Source: Cladorhizidae sp. MBARI D1340-BT2
Lineage: Eukaryota > Porifera > Demospongiae > Poecilosclerida > Cladorhizidae
Assembly: GCA_028752905.1 (NCBI GenBank)
Contig: JAQNBH010000003.1
Coordinates: 34,376,697 to 34,440,696, forward strand
DNA length: 64,000 nt
Reading direction: 5' to 3'
In this document: piece after piece, positions 1-11,504 of the stretch
Numbering within the stretch: the first letter of the stretch is position 1
Layout: each line of letters starts with the position of its first letter
Translations under genes and position numbers: made by a program
Notes under the pieces: generated by a model
The model's input: only the letters and a program-made list of their open reading frames with translations
Database searches by the model: none
What the model was told of the DNA's origin: nothing

Positions 1-111
1 ACGGGAGACATGTGGTTGCCTCTAAGTTAGCTCATGGCACCAGTGAGAGAGTAGGTTTGTACGGGAGATATATGTTTGCTTCTGAGTTAGCTCATGGCAC
101 CAGTGAGAGAG

Positions 112-125
112 TACATGTACATGTA
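112..125. repeat. 72-bp monomer class: 12-bp palindromic insertion (first of about 66)
   Basis: Two copies of catgta are inserted after gagagagta, giving the perfect 14-bp palindrome tacatgtacatgta and a 72-bp monomer. Approximate positions of the other copies (in kb): 1.09, 1.94, 3.51, 3.76, 4.61, 6.19, 6.63, 8.13, 8.87, 10.44, 10.87, 12.45, 13.48, 13.91, 15.43, 16.40, 17.25, 18.05, 19.32, 20.17, 21.38, 22.66, 23.87, 24.73, 25.82, 27.82, 29.09, 29.65, 30.32, 31.53, 32.81, 34.14, 35.42, 36.63, 37.19, 37.74, 38.71, 39.56, 40.54, 42.23, 43.08, 44.06, 45.15, 45.58, 46.55, 47.23, 48.32, 49.00, 50.08, 50.82, 51.79, 52.70, 53.32, 53.93, 54.72, 55.69, 56.61, 57.46, 58.07, 58.98, 59.83, 60.69, 61.30, 62.15, 63.79. 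A few copies break the palindrome (catgtaaatgta near 17.25, 45.15 and 48.32; catatacatgta near 59.83, 61.30 and 62.15; catgtatatgta near 51.79). Confidence 0.93.
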
Positions 126-182
126 GGTCTGTACGGGAGAAATGTGGTTGCCGCTGAGTTATCTCATGGCACCAGTGAGAGA

Positions 183-242
183 GTAGGTCTGTACGGGAGA
201 CATGTGGTTGCCTCTGAGTTAGCTCATGGCACCAGTGAGAGA
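183..242 (+). repeat. Reference 60-bp monomer (exact consensus)
   Basis: This copy matches the majority base at all 60 positions as judged by eye. It contains one gtac, one acatgt palindrome, one CpG and a potential short hairpin at its right end (ctcatggcaccagtgag). Read in frame it encodes a 20-residue period, HVVASELAHGTSERVGLYGR; the complementary strand is also open in one frame. Neither is thought to be translated. Confidence 0.95.
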
Positions 243-662
243 GTAGGTCTGTACGGGAGACATGTGGTTGCCTCTGAGATAGCTCATGGCACCAGTGAGA
301 GAGTAGGTTTGTACGGGAGACATGTGGTTGCCATTGAGTTAGCTCATGGCACCAGTGAGAGAGTAGGTATGTATGAGAGACATGTGCTTGCCTCTGAGTT
401 AGCTCATGGCACCAGTGAGAGAGTAGGTCTGTACAGGAGACATGTGCTTGCCTCTGAGTTAGCTCATGGCACCAGTGAGAGAGTAGGTATGTATGGGAGA
501 TATGTGGTTGCCTCTAAGTTAGCTCAAGGTACAAGTGAGGGAGTAGGTCTGTACGGGAGACATGTGGTTGCCTCTGAGATAGCTCATGGCACCAGTGAGA
601 GAGCAGGTTTGTACGGGAGACATGTGGTTGCCTCTGAGTTAGCTCATGGCACCAGTGAGAGA

Positions 663-723
663 GTAGGTCTGTACGGGAAGACATGTGGTTGCCTCTGAGT
701 TAGCTCATGGGACCAGTGAGAGA
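663..723 (+). repeat. 61-bp monomer class marking HOR boundaries (first of about 85)
   Basis: One extra base turns gggagacatg into gggaagacatg. The extra base recurs at regular points and is the best marker of block boundaries. The monomer is often linked to a downstream variant, catgggacc instead of catggcacc. Subtypes are acaggaagac followed by gtgattgcc (zone 2), gggtagacatg (near 20.73, 25.23 and 30.88 kb), ggcaagac, gagaagac and ggggagacatg (61.86 and 62.72 kb). Each copy shifts the reading frame by one, so the long open frames end shortly after it (at the tga in cctctgag). Confidence 0.93.
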
Positions 724-1657
724 GTAGGTCTGTACGGGAGACATGTGGTTGCCTCTGAGATAGCTCATGGCACCAGTGAGAGAGTAGGTCTGTACAGGAG
801 ACATGTGGTTGCCTCTGAGTTAGCTCATGGCACTAGTGAGAGAGTAGGTATGTACGGGAGACATGTGGTTGCCTCTGAGTTAGCTCATGGCACCAGTGAG
901 AGAGTAGGTTTGTACGGGAGACATGTGGTTGCCTCTGAGTTAGCTCATGGCACCAGTGAGAGAGTAGATCTGTACGGGAGACATGTGGTTGCCTCTAAGT
1001 TAGCTCATGGCACCAGTGAGAGAGTAGGTTTGTACGGGAGATATGTGTTTGCTTCTGAGTTAGCTCATGGCACCAGTGAGAGAGTACATGTACATGTAGG
1101 TCTGTATGGGAGACATGTGGTTGCCGCTGAGTTATCTCATGGCACCAGTGAGAGAGTAGGTCTGTACGGGAGACATATGGTTGCCTCTGAGTTAGCTCAT
1201 GGCACCAGTGAGAGAGTAGGTCTGTACGGGAGACATGTGGTTGCCTCTGAGATAGCTCATGGCACCAGTGAGAGAGTAGGTTTGTATGGGAGACATGTGG
1301 TTGCCATTGAGTTAGCTCATGGCACCAGTGAGAGAGTAGGTATGTATGGGAAACATGTGGTTGCCTCTGAGTTATCTCATGGCACCAGTGAGAGAGTAGG
1401 TCTGTACGGGAGACATGTGCTTGCCTCTGAATTAGCTCATGGCACCAGTGAGAGAGTAGGTATGTACGGGAGACATGTGGTTGCCTCTGAGTTAGCTCAT
1501 GGCACCAGTGAGAGAGTAGGTCTGTACGGGAGACATGTGGTTGCCTCTGAGATAGCTCATGGCACCAGTGAGAGAGTAGGTTTGTACGGGAGACATGTGG
1601 TTGCCTCTGAGTTAGCTCATGGCACCAGTGAGAGAGTAGGTCTGTACGGGAAGACAT
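685..1657 (+). repeat. 16-monomer HOR block, 973 bp, copy 1
   Basis: Sixteen monomers, one of 72 bp and one of 61 bp, total 973 bp. In order the variants are: gagtta (with catgggacc), gagata, three or four gagtta, aagtta, gatatgtgtttgcttc, the 72-bp junction with gccgctgagttatctc, catatgg, gagata, gccatt, gtatgtatggg with gagttatctc, gtgcttgcc with gaatta, gtatgtacggg, gagata, and gagtta ending in gggaagac. The same order recurs at 15998, 38310 and 41830. Confidence 0.88.
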
Positions 1658-3762
1658 GTGGTTGCCTCTGAGTTAGCTCATGGGACCAGTGAGAGAGTAG
1701 GTCTGTACGGGAGACATGTGGTTGCCTCTGAGATAGCTCATGGCACCAGTTAGAGAGTAGGTTTGTACGGGAGACATGTGGTTGCCTCTGAGTTAGCTCA
1801 TGGCACCAGTGAGAGAGTAGGTCTGCCGGGAGACATGTGGTTGCCTCTTAGTTAGCTCATGGCACCAATGAGAGAGTAGGTTTGTACGGAAGATATGTGT
1901 TTGCTTCTGAGTTAGCTCATGTCACCAGTGAGAGAGTACATGTACATGTAGGTCTGTACGGGAGACATGTGGTTGCCGCTGAGTTATCTCATGGCACCAG
2001 TGAGAGAGTAGGTCTGTACGGGAGACATGTGTTTGCCTCTGAGATAGCTCATGGCACCAGTGAGAGAGTAGGTCTGTACGGGAGACATGTGGTTGCCTCT
2101 GAGATAGCTCATGGCACCAGTGAGAGAGTAGGTTTGTACGGGAGACATGTGGTTGCCATTGAGTTAGCTCATGGCACCAGTTAGAGAGTAGGTATGTATG
2201 GGAGACATGTGGTTGCCTCTAAGTTAGCTCATGGCACCAGTGAGAGAGTAGGTCTGTACGGGAGACATGTGCTTGCCTCTGAGTTAGCTCATGGCACCAG
2301 TGAGAGAGTAGGTATGTACGGGAGACATGTGGTTGCCTCTGAGTTAGCTCATGGAACCAGTGAGAGAGTAGGTATGTACGGGAGACATGTGGTTGCCTCT
2401 GAGTTAGCTCATGGCACCAGTGAGAGAGTAGGTCTGTACGGGTGACATGTGGTTGCCTCTGAGATAGCTCATGGCACCAGTGAGTGAGTAGGTTTGTACG
2501 GGAGACATGTGGTTGCCTCTGAGTTAGCTCATGGCACCAGTGAGAGACTAGGTCTCTACGGGAAGACATGTGGTTGCCTCTGAGTTAGCTCATGGCACCA
2601 GTGAGAGAGTAGGTCTGTACGGGAGACATGTGGTTGCCTCTGAGATAGCTCATGGCACCAGTGAGAGAGTAGGTCTGTACGGGAGACATGTGGTTGCCTC
2701 TGAGATAGCTCATGGCACCAGTGAGAGAGTAGGTCTGTACGGGAGACATGTGGTTGCCTCTGAGATAGCTCATGGCACCAGTGAGAGAGTAGGTTTGTAC
2801 GGGAGACATGTGGTTGCCATTGAGTTAGCTCATGGCACCAGTGAGAGAGTAGGTATGTATGGTAGACATGTGGTTGCCTCTGAGTTAGCTCATGGCACCA
2901 GTGAGAGAGTAGGTCTGTACGGGAGACATGTGCTTGCCTCTGAGTTAGCTCATGGCACCAGTGAGAGAGTAGGTATCTACGGGAGACATGTGGTTGCCTC
3001 TGAGTTAGCTCATGGCACCAGTGAGAGAGTAGGTCTGTACGTGAGACATGTGGTTGCCTCTGAGTTAGCTCATGGCACCAGTGAGAGAGTAGGTCTGTAC
3101 GAGAAGACATGTGGTTGCCTCTGAGTTATTTCATGGGACCAGTGAGAGAGTAGGTCTGTACGGGAGACATGTGGTTGCCTTGAGATAGCTCATGGCACCA
3201 GTGAGAGAGTAGGTTTGTACGGGAGACATGTGATTGCCTCTGAGTTAGCTCATGGCACCAGTAAGAGAGTTGGTATGTACGGGAGACATGTGGTTGCCTC
3301 TGAGTAAGCTCATGGCACCAGTGAGAGAGTAGGACTGTACGGAAGACATGTGGTTGCCTCTGAGTTAGCTCATGGCACCAGTGAGAGAGTAGGTCTGTAC
3401 GGGAGACATGTGGTTGCCTCTAAGTTAGCTCATGGCACCAGTGAGAGAGTAGGTTTGTACGGGAGATATGTGTTTGCTTCTGAGTTAGCTCATGGCACCA
3501 GTGAGAGAGTACATGTACATGTAGGTCTGTATGGGAGAAATGTGGTTGCCGCTGAGTTATCTCATGGCACCAGTGAGAGAGTAGGTCTGTACGGGAGACA
3601 TGTGGTTGCCTCTGAGTTAGCTCATGGCACCAGTGAGAGAGTAGGTCTGTACGGGAGACATGTGGTTGCCTCTGAGATAGCTCATGGCACCAGTGAGAGA
3701 GTAGGTTTGTACGGGAGACATGTGGTTGCCATTGAGTTAGCTCATGGCACCAGTGAGAGAGT
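1086..3762 (+). repeat. 2677-bp tandem duplication, unit 1
   Basis: Direct tandem partner of 3763-6439. Rare markers present in both units at the same relative position are ctgccggg (about 1824 and 4501), ttgccttgagat (about 3177 and 5854), cagtaagagagttgg (about 3260 and 5937), gagtaagctc and the block boundaries. The only internal difference I noticed is ggcacc versus ggctcc (about 1624 and 4301). Confidence 0.9.
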
Positions 3763-6439
3763 ACATGTACATGTAGGTCTGTATGGGAGACATGTGGTTG
3801 CCGCTGAGTTATCTCATGGCACCAGTGAGAGAGTAGGTCTGTACGGGAGACATATGGTTGCCTCTGAGTTAGCTCATGGCACCAGTGAGAGAGTAGGTCT
3901 GTACGGGAGACATGTGGTTGCCTCTGAGATAGCTCATGGCACCAGTGAGAGAGTAGGTTTGTATGGGAGACATGTGGTTGCCATTGAGTTAGCTCATGGC
4001 ACCAGTGAGAGAGTAGGTATGTATGGGAAACATGTGGTTGCCTCTGAGTTATCTCATGGCACCAGTGAGAGAGTAGGTCTGTACGGGAGACATGTGCTTG
4101 CCTCTGAATTAGCTCATGGCACCAGTGAGAGAGTAGGTATGTACGGGAGACATGTGGTTGCCTCTGAGTTAGCTCATGGCACCAGTGAGAGAGTAGGTCT
4201 GTACGGGAGACATGTGGTTGCCTCTGAGATAGCTCATGGCACCAGTGAGAGAGTAGGTTTGTACGGGAGACATGTGGTTGCCTCTGAGTTAGCTCATGGC
4301 TCCAGTGAGAGAGTAGGTCTGTACGGGAAGACATGTGGTTGCCTCTGAGTTAGCTCATGGGACCAGTGAGAGAGTAGGTCTGTACGGGAGACATGTGGTT
4401 GCCTCTGAGATAGCTCATGGCACCAGTTAGAGAGTAGGTTTGTACGGGAGACATGTGGTTGCCTCTGAGTTAGCTCATGGCACCAGTGAGAGAGTAGGTC
4501 TGCCGGGAGACATGTGGTTGCCTCTTAGTTAGCTCATGGCACCAATGAGAGAGTAGGTTTGTACGGAAGATATGTGTTTGCTTCTGAGTTAGCTCATGTC
4601 ACCAGTGAGAGAGTACATGTACATGTAGGTCTGTACGGGAGACATGTGGTTGCCGCTGAGTTATCTCATGGCACCAGTGAGAGAGTAGGTCTGTACGGGA
4701 GACATGTGTTTGCCTCTGAGATAGCTCATGGCACCAGTGAGAGAGTAGGTCTGTACGGGAGACATGTGGTTGCCTCTGAGATAGCTCATGGCACCAGTGA
4801 GAGAGTAGGTTTGTACGGGAGACATGTGGTTGCCATTGAGTTAGCTCATGGCACCAGTTAGAGAGTAGGTATGTATGGGAGACATGTGGTTGCCTCTAAG
4901 TTAGCTCATGGCACCAGTGAGAGAGTAGGTCTGTACGGGAGACATGTGCTTGCCTCTGAGTTAGCTCATGGCACCAGTGAGAGAGTAGGTATGTACGGGA
5001 GACATGTGGTTGCCTCTGAGTTAGCTCATGGAACCAGTGAGAGAGTAGGTATGTACGGGAGACATGTGGTTGCCTCTGAGTTAGCTCATGGCACCAGTGA
5101 GAGAGTAGGTCTGTACGGGTGACATGTGGTTGCCTCTGAGATAGCTCATGGCACCAGTGAGTGAGTAGGTTTGTACGGGAGACATGTGGTTGCCTCTGAG
5201 TTAGCTCATGGCACCAGTGAGAGACTAGGTCTCTACGGGAAGACATGTGGTTGCCTCTGAGTTAGCTCATGGCACCAGTGAGAGAGTAGGTCTGTACGGG
5301 AGACATGTGGTTGCCTCTGAGATAGCTCATGGCACCAGTGAGAGAGTAGGTCTGTACGGGAGACATGTGGTTGCCTCTGAGATAGCTCATGGCACCAGTG
5401 AGAGAGTAGGTCTGTACGGGAGACATGTGGTTGCCTCTGAGATAGCTCATGGCACCAGTGAGAGAGTAGGTTTGTACGGGAGACATGTGGTTGCCATTGA
5501 GTTAGCTCATGGCACCAGTGAGAGAGTAGGTATGTATGGTAGACATGTGGTTGCCTCTGAGTTAGCTCATGGCACCAGTGAGAGAGTAGGTCTGTACGGG
5601 AGACATGTGCTTGCCTCTGAGTTAGCTCATGGCACCAGTGAGAGAGTAGGTATCTACGGGAGACATGTGGTTGCCTCTGAGTTAGCTCATGGCACCAGTG
5701 AGAGAGTAGGTCTGTACGTGAGACATGTGGTTGCCTCTGAGTTAGCTCATGGCACCAGTGAGAGAGTAGGTCTGTACGAGAAGACATGTGGTTGCCTCTG
5801 AGTTATTTCATGGGACCAGTGAGAGAGTAGGTCTGTACGGGAGACATGTGGTTGCCTTGAGATAGCTCATGGCACCAGTGAGAGAGTAGGTTTGTACGGG
5901 AGACATGTGATTGCCTCTGAGTTAGCTCATGGCACCAGTAAGAGAGTTGGTATGTACGGGAGACATGTGGTTGCCTCTGAGTAAGCTCATGGCACCAGTG
6001 AGAGAGTAGGACTGTACGGAAGACATGTGGTTGCCTCTGAGTTAGCTCATGGCACCAGTGAGAGAGTAGGTCTGTACGGGAGACATGTGGTTGCCTCTAA
6101 GTTAGCTCATGGCACCAGTGAGAGAGTAGGTTTGTACGGGAGATATGTGTTTGCTTCTGAGTTAGCTCATGGCACCAGTGAGAGAGTACATGTACATGTA
6201 GGTCTGTATGGGAGAAATGTGGTTGCCGCTGAGTTATCTCATGGCACCAGTGAGAGAGTAGGTCTGTACGGGAGACATGTGGTTGCCTCTGAGTTAGCTC
6301 ATGGCACCAGTGAGAGAGTAGGTCTGTACGGGAGACATGTGGTTGCCTCTGAGATAGCTCATGGCACCAGTGAGAGAGTAGGTTTGTACGGGAGACATGT
6401 GGTTGCCATTGAGTTAGCTCATGGCACCAGTGAGAGAGT
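3763..6439 (+). repeat. 2677-bp tandem duplication, unit 2
   Basis: Second unit of the 2677-bp tandem pair. The junction at about 3738-3768 is visible because the 12-bp palindromic insertion here follows a gccatt monomer, whereas in the neighbouring zone 1 copies it follows a gatatgtgtttgcttc monomer. The exchange fell inside the shared stretch gagttagctcatggcacc and its continuation, leaving no length change. Confidence 0.9.
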
Positions 6440-7251
6440 AGGTATGTATGGGAGACATGTGGTTGCCTCTGAGTTAGCTCATGGCACCAGTGAGAGAGTA
6501 GGTCTGTATGGGAGACATGTGCTTGCCTCTTAGTTAGCTCATGGCACCAGTGAGGGAGTAGGTTTGTACGCGAGATATGTGTTTGCTTCTGAGTTAGCTC
6601 ATGTCACCAGTGAGAGAGTACATGTACATGTAGGTCTGTACGGGAGACATGTGGTTGCCGCTGAGTTATCTCATGGCACCAGTGAGAGAGTAGGTCTGTA
6701 CGGGAGACATGTGTTTGCCTCTGAGATAGCTCATGGCACCAGTGAGAGAGTAGGTCTGTACGGGAGACATGTGGTTGCCTCTGAGATAGCTCATGGCACC
6801 AGTGAGAGAGTAGGTTTGTACGGGAGACATGTGGTTGCCACTGAGTTAGCTCATGGCACCAGTTAGAGAGTAGGTATGTATGGGAGACATGTGGTTGCCT
6901 CTAAGTTAGCTCATGGCACCAGTGAGAGAGTAGGTCTGTACGGGAGACATGTGCTTGCCTCTGAGTTAGCTCATGGCACCAGTGAGAGAGTAGGTATGTA
7001 CGGGAGACATGTGGTTGCCTCTGAGTTAGCTCATGGAACCAGTGAGAGAGTAGGTATGTACGGGAGACATGTGGTTGCCTCTGAGTTAGCTCATGGCACC
7101 AGTGAGAGAGTAGGTCTGTACGGGTGACATGTGGTTGCCTCTGAGATAGCTCATGGCACCAGTGAGTGAATAGGTTTGTACGGGAGACATGTGGTTGCCT
7201 CTGAGTTAGCTCATGGCACCAGTGAGAGAGTAGGTCTCTACGGGAAGACAT
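4335..7251 (+). repeat. About 4.25-kb superunit, copy A (conserved first part)
   Basis: Matches 8586-11504 at offset 4252, becoming 4253. The shift comes from two one-base losses present only here (ctgccggg near 4502 and ttgccttgag near 5854). Both copies contain the 912/913-, 541- and 1464/1465-bp blocks in that order. Downstream the match continues with one extra monomer in the second copy (gacatgtagttgcc at about 8030 and 12343). Confidence 0.82.
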
Positions 7252-8585
7252 GTGGTTGCCTCTGAGTTAGCTCATGGCACCAGTGAGAGAGTAGGTCTGT
7301 ACGGGAGACATGTGGTTGCCTCTGAGATAGCTCATGGCACCAGTGAGAGAGTAGGTCTGTACGGGAGACATGTGGTTGCCTCTGAGATAGCTCATGGCAC
7401 CAGTGAGAGAGTAGGTCTGTACGGGAGACATGTGGTTGCCTCTGAGATAGCTCATGGCACCAGTGAGAGAGTAAGTTTGTACGGGAGACATGTGGTTGCC
7501 ATTGAGTTAGCTCATGGCACCAGTGAGAGAGTAGGTATGTATGGTAGACATGTGGTTGCCTCTGAGTTAGCTCATGGCACCAGTGAGAGAGTAGGTCTGT
7601 ACGGGAGACATGTGCTTGCCTCTGAGTTAGCTCATGGCACCAGTGAGAGAGTAGGTATCTACGGGAGACATGTGGTTGCCTCTGAGTTAGCTCATGGCAC
7701 CAGTGAGAGAGTAGGTCTGTACGGGAAGACATGTGGTTGCCTCTGAGTTATTTCATGGGACCAGTGAGAGAGTAGGTCTGTACGGGAGACATGTGGTTGC
7801 CTCTGAGATAGCTCATGGCACCAGTGAGAGAGTAGGTTTGTACGGGAGACATGTGATTGCCTCTGAGTTAGCTCATGGCACCAGTGAGAGAGTAGGTATG
7901 TACGGGAGACATGTGGTTGCCTCTGAGTTAGCTCATGGCACCAGTGAGAGAGTAGGACTGTACGGAAGACATGTGGTTGCCTCTGAGTTAGCTCATGGCA
8001 CCAGTGAGAGAGTAGTTCTGTACGGGAGACATGTAGTTGCCTCTAAGTTAGCTCATGGCACCAGTGAGAGAGTAGGTTTGTACGGGAGATATGTGTTTGC
8101 TTCTGAGTTAGCTCATGGCACCAGTGAGAGAGTACATGTACATGTAGGTCTGTACGGGAGCAATGTGGTTGCCGCTGAGTTATCTCATGGCACCAGTGAG
8201 AGAGTAGGTCTGTACGGGAGACATGTGGTTGCCTCTGAGTTAGCTCATGGCACCAGTGAGAGAGTAGGTCTGTACGGGAGACATGTGGTTGCCTCTGAGA
8301 TAGCTCATGGCACCAGTGAGAGAGTAGGTTTGTACGGGAGACATGTGGTTGCCATTGAGTTAGCTCATGGCACCAGTGAGAGAGTAGGTATGTATGGGAG
8401 ACATGTGGTTGCCTCTGAGTTAGCTCATGGCACCAGTGAGAGAGTAGGTCTGTACGGGAGACATGTGGTTGCCTCTGAGATAGCTCATGGCACCAGTGAG
8501 AGAGTAGGTTTGTACGGGAGACATGTGGTTGCCTCTGAGTTAGCTCATGGCACCAGTGAGAGAGTAGGTCTGTACGGGAAGACAT

Positions 8586-11504
8586 GTGGTTGCCTCTGAG
8601 TTAGCTCATGGGACCAGTGAGAGAGTAGGTCTGTACGGGAGACATGTGGTTGCCTCTGAGATAGCTCATGGCACCAGTTAGAGAGTAGGTTTGTACGGGA
8701 GACATGTGGTTGCCTCTGAGTTAGCTCATGGCACCAGTGAGAGAGTAGGTCTGCACGGGAGACATGTGGTTGCCTCTTAGTTAGCTCATGGCACCAATGA
8801 GAGAGTAGGTTTGTACGGGAGATATGTGTTTGCTTCTGAGTTAGCTCATGTCACCAGTGAGAGAGTACATGTACATGTAGGTCTGTACAGGAGACATGTG
8901 GTTGCCGCTGAGTTATCTCATGGCACCAGTGAGAGAGTAGGTCTGTACGGGAGACATGTGTTTGCCTCTGAGATAGCTCATGGCACCAGTGAGAGAGTCG
9001 GTCTGTACGGGAGACATGTGGTTGCTTCTGAGATAGCTCATGGCACCAGTGAGAGAGTAGGTTTGTACGGGAGACATGTGGTTGCCATTTAGTTAGCTCA
9101 TGGCACCAGTTAGAGAGTAGGTATGTATGGGAGACATGTGGTTGCCTCTAAGTTAGCTCATGGCACCAGTGAGAGAGTAGGTCTGTACGGGAGACATGTG
9201 CTTGCCTCTGAGTTAGCTCATGGCACCAGTGAGAGAGTAGGTATGTACGGGAGACATGTGGTTGCCTCTGAGTTAGCTCATGGAACCAGTGAGAGAGTAG
9301 GTATGTACGGGAGACATGTGGTTGCCTCTGAGTTAGCTCATGGCACCAGTGAGAGAGTAGGTCTGTACGGGTGACATGTGGTTGCCTCTGAGATAGCTCA
9401 TGGCACCAGTGAGTGAGTAGGTTTGTACGGGAGACAGGTGGTTGCCTCTGAGTTAGCTCATGGCACCAGTGAGAGAGTAGGTCTCTACGGGAAGACATGT
9501 GGTTGCCTCTGAGTTAGCTCATGGCACCAGTGAGAGAGTAGGTCTGTACGGGAGACATGTGGTTGCCTCTGAGATAGCTCATGGCACCAGTGAGAGAGTA
9601 GGTCTGTACGGGAGACATGTGGTTGCCTCTGAGATAGCTCATGGCACCAGTGAGAGAGTAGGTCTGTACGGGAGACATGTGGTTGCCTCTGAGATAGCTC
9701 ATGGCACCAGTGAGAGAGTAGGTTTGTACGGGAGACATGTGGTTGCCATTGAGTTAGCTCATGGCACCAGTGAGAGAGTAGGTATGTATGGTAGACATGT
9801 GGTTGCCTCTGAGTTAGCTCATGGCACCAGTGAGAGAGTAGGTCTGTACGGGAGACATGTGCTTGCCTCTGAGTTAGCTCATGGCACCAGTGAGAGAGTA
9901 GGTATCTACGGGAGACATGTGGTTGCCTCTGAGTTAGCTCATGGTACCAGTGAGAGAGTAGGTCTGTACGTGAGACATGTGGTTGCCTCTGAGTTAGCTC
10001 ATGGCACCAGTGAGAGAGTAGGTCTGTACGAGAAGACATGTGGTTGCCTCTGAGTTATTTCATGGGACCAGTGAGAGAGTAGGTCTGTACGGGAGACATG
10101 TGGTTGCCTCTGAGATAGCTCATGGCACCAGTGAGAGAGTAGGTTTGTACGGGAGACATGTGATTGCCTCTGAGTTAGCTCATGGCACCAGTGAGAGAGT
10201 TGGTATGTACGGGAGACATGTGGTTGCCTCTGAGTAAGCTCATGGCACCAGTGAGAGAGTAGGACTGTACGGAAGACATGTGGTTGCCTCTGAGTTAGCT
10301 CATGGCACCAGTGAGAGAGTAGGTCAGTACGGGAGACATGTGGTTGCCTCTAAGTTAGCTCATGGCACCAGTGAGAGAGTAGGTTTGTACGGGAGATATG
10401 TGTTTGCTTCTGAGTTAGCTCATGGCACCAGTGAGAGAGTACATGTACATGTAGGTCTGTACGGGAGAAATGTGGTTGCCGCTGAGTTATCTCATGGCAC
10501 CAGTGAGAGAGTAGGTCTGTACGGGAGACATGTGGTTGCCTCTGAGTTAGCTCATGGCACCAGTGAGAGAGTAGGTCTGTACGGGAGACATGTGGTTGCC
10601 TCTGAGATAGCTCATGGCACCAGTGAGAGAGTAGGTTTGTACGGGAGACATGTGTTTGCCATTGAGTTAGCTCATGGCACCAGTGAGAGAGTAGGTATGT
10701 ATGGGAGACATGTGGTTGCCTCTGAGTTAGCTCATGGCACCAGTGAGAGAGTAGGTCTGTACGGGAGACATGTGCTTGCCTCTTAGTTAGCTCATGGCAC
10801 CAGTGAGAGAGTAGGTTTGTACGGGAGATATGTGTTTGCTTCTGAGTTAGCTCATGTCATCAGTGAGAGAGTACATGTACATGTAGGTCTGTACGGGAGA
10901 CATGTGGTTGCCGCTGAGTTATCTCATGGCACCAGTGAGAGAGTAGGTCTGTACGGGAGACATGTGTTTGCCTCTGAGATAGCTCATGGCACCAGTGAGA
11001 GAGTAGGTCTGTATGGGAGACATGTGGTTGCCTCTGAGATAGCTCATGGCACCAGTGAGAGAGTAGGTTTGTACGGGAGACATGTGGTTGCCATTGAGTT
11101 AGCTCATGGCACCAGTTAGAGAGTAGGTATGTATGGGAGACATTTGGTTGCCTCTAAGTTAGCTCATGGCACCAGTGAGAGAGTAGGTCTGTACGGGAGA
11201 CATGTGCTTGCCTCTGAGTTAGCTCATGGCACCAGTGAGAGAGTAGGTATGTACGGGAGACATGTGGTTGCCTCTGAGTTAGCTCATGGAACCAGTGAGA
11301 GAGTAGGTATGTACGGGAGACATGTGGTTGCCTCTGAGTTAGCTCATGGCACCAGTGAGAGAGTAGGTCTGTACGGGTGACATGTGGTTGCCTCTGAGAT
11401 AGCTCATGGCACCAGTGAGTGAATAGGTTTGTACGGGAGACATGTGGTTGCCTCTGAGTTAGCTCATGGCACCAGTGAGAGAGTAGGTCTCTACGGGAAG
11501 ACAT
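8586..11504 (+). repeat. About 4.25-kb superunit, copy B (conserved first part)
   Basis: Partner of 4335-7251. Blocks of 913, 541 and 1465 bp occur in the same order. Private changes include gacaggtgg (near 9434), gagagtcgg (near 8998) and catttggttg (near 11142). It overlaps a further tandem unit of 3039 bp starting at 10040. Confidence 0.82.

Larger units (their letters stand above)
1..2190 (+). repeat. Long-range duplicate, copy A (partner about 15314-17504)
   Basis: Aligned to 15314-17504 at offset 15313, becoming 15314 after a one-base loss at about 1825 (ctgccggg versus ctgcacggg). Shared unusual features include gagggagtag, gagagagcagg, catatgg and the 973-bp block. Private to this copy is caaggtacaag near 525-535. 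The window start truncates it, so the duplication may extend further left. Confidence 0.75.

Noticed and set aside
220..242. tRNA-like A-box (tagctca) and a tRNA-derived SINE origin of the monomer
   Set aside because: tagctca resembles the start of a tRNA A-box, but there is no B-box matching the usual ggttcgaatcc pattern (only ggttgcc), and no acceptor or anticodon stem.
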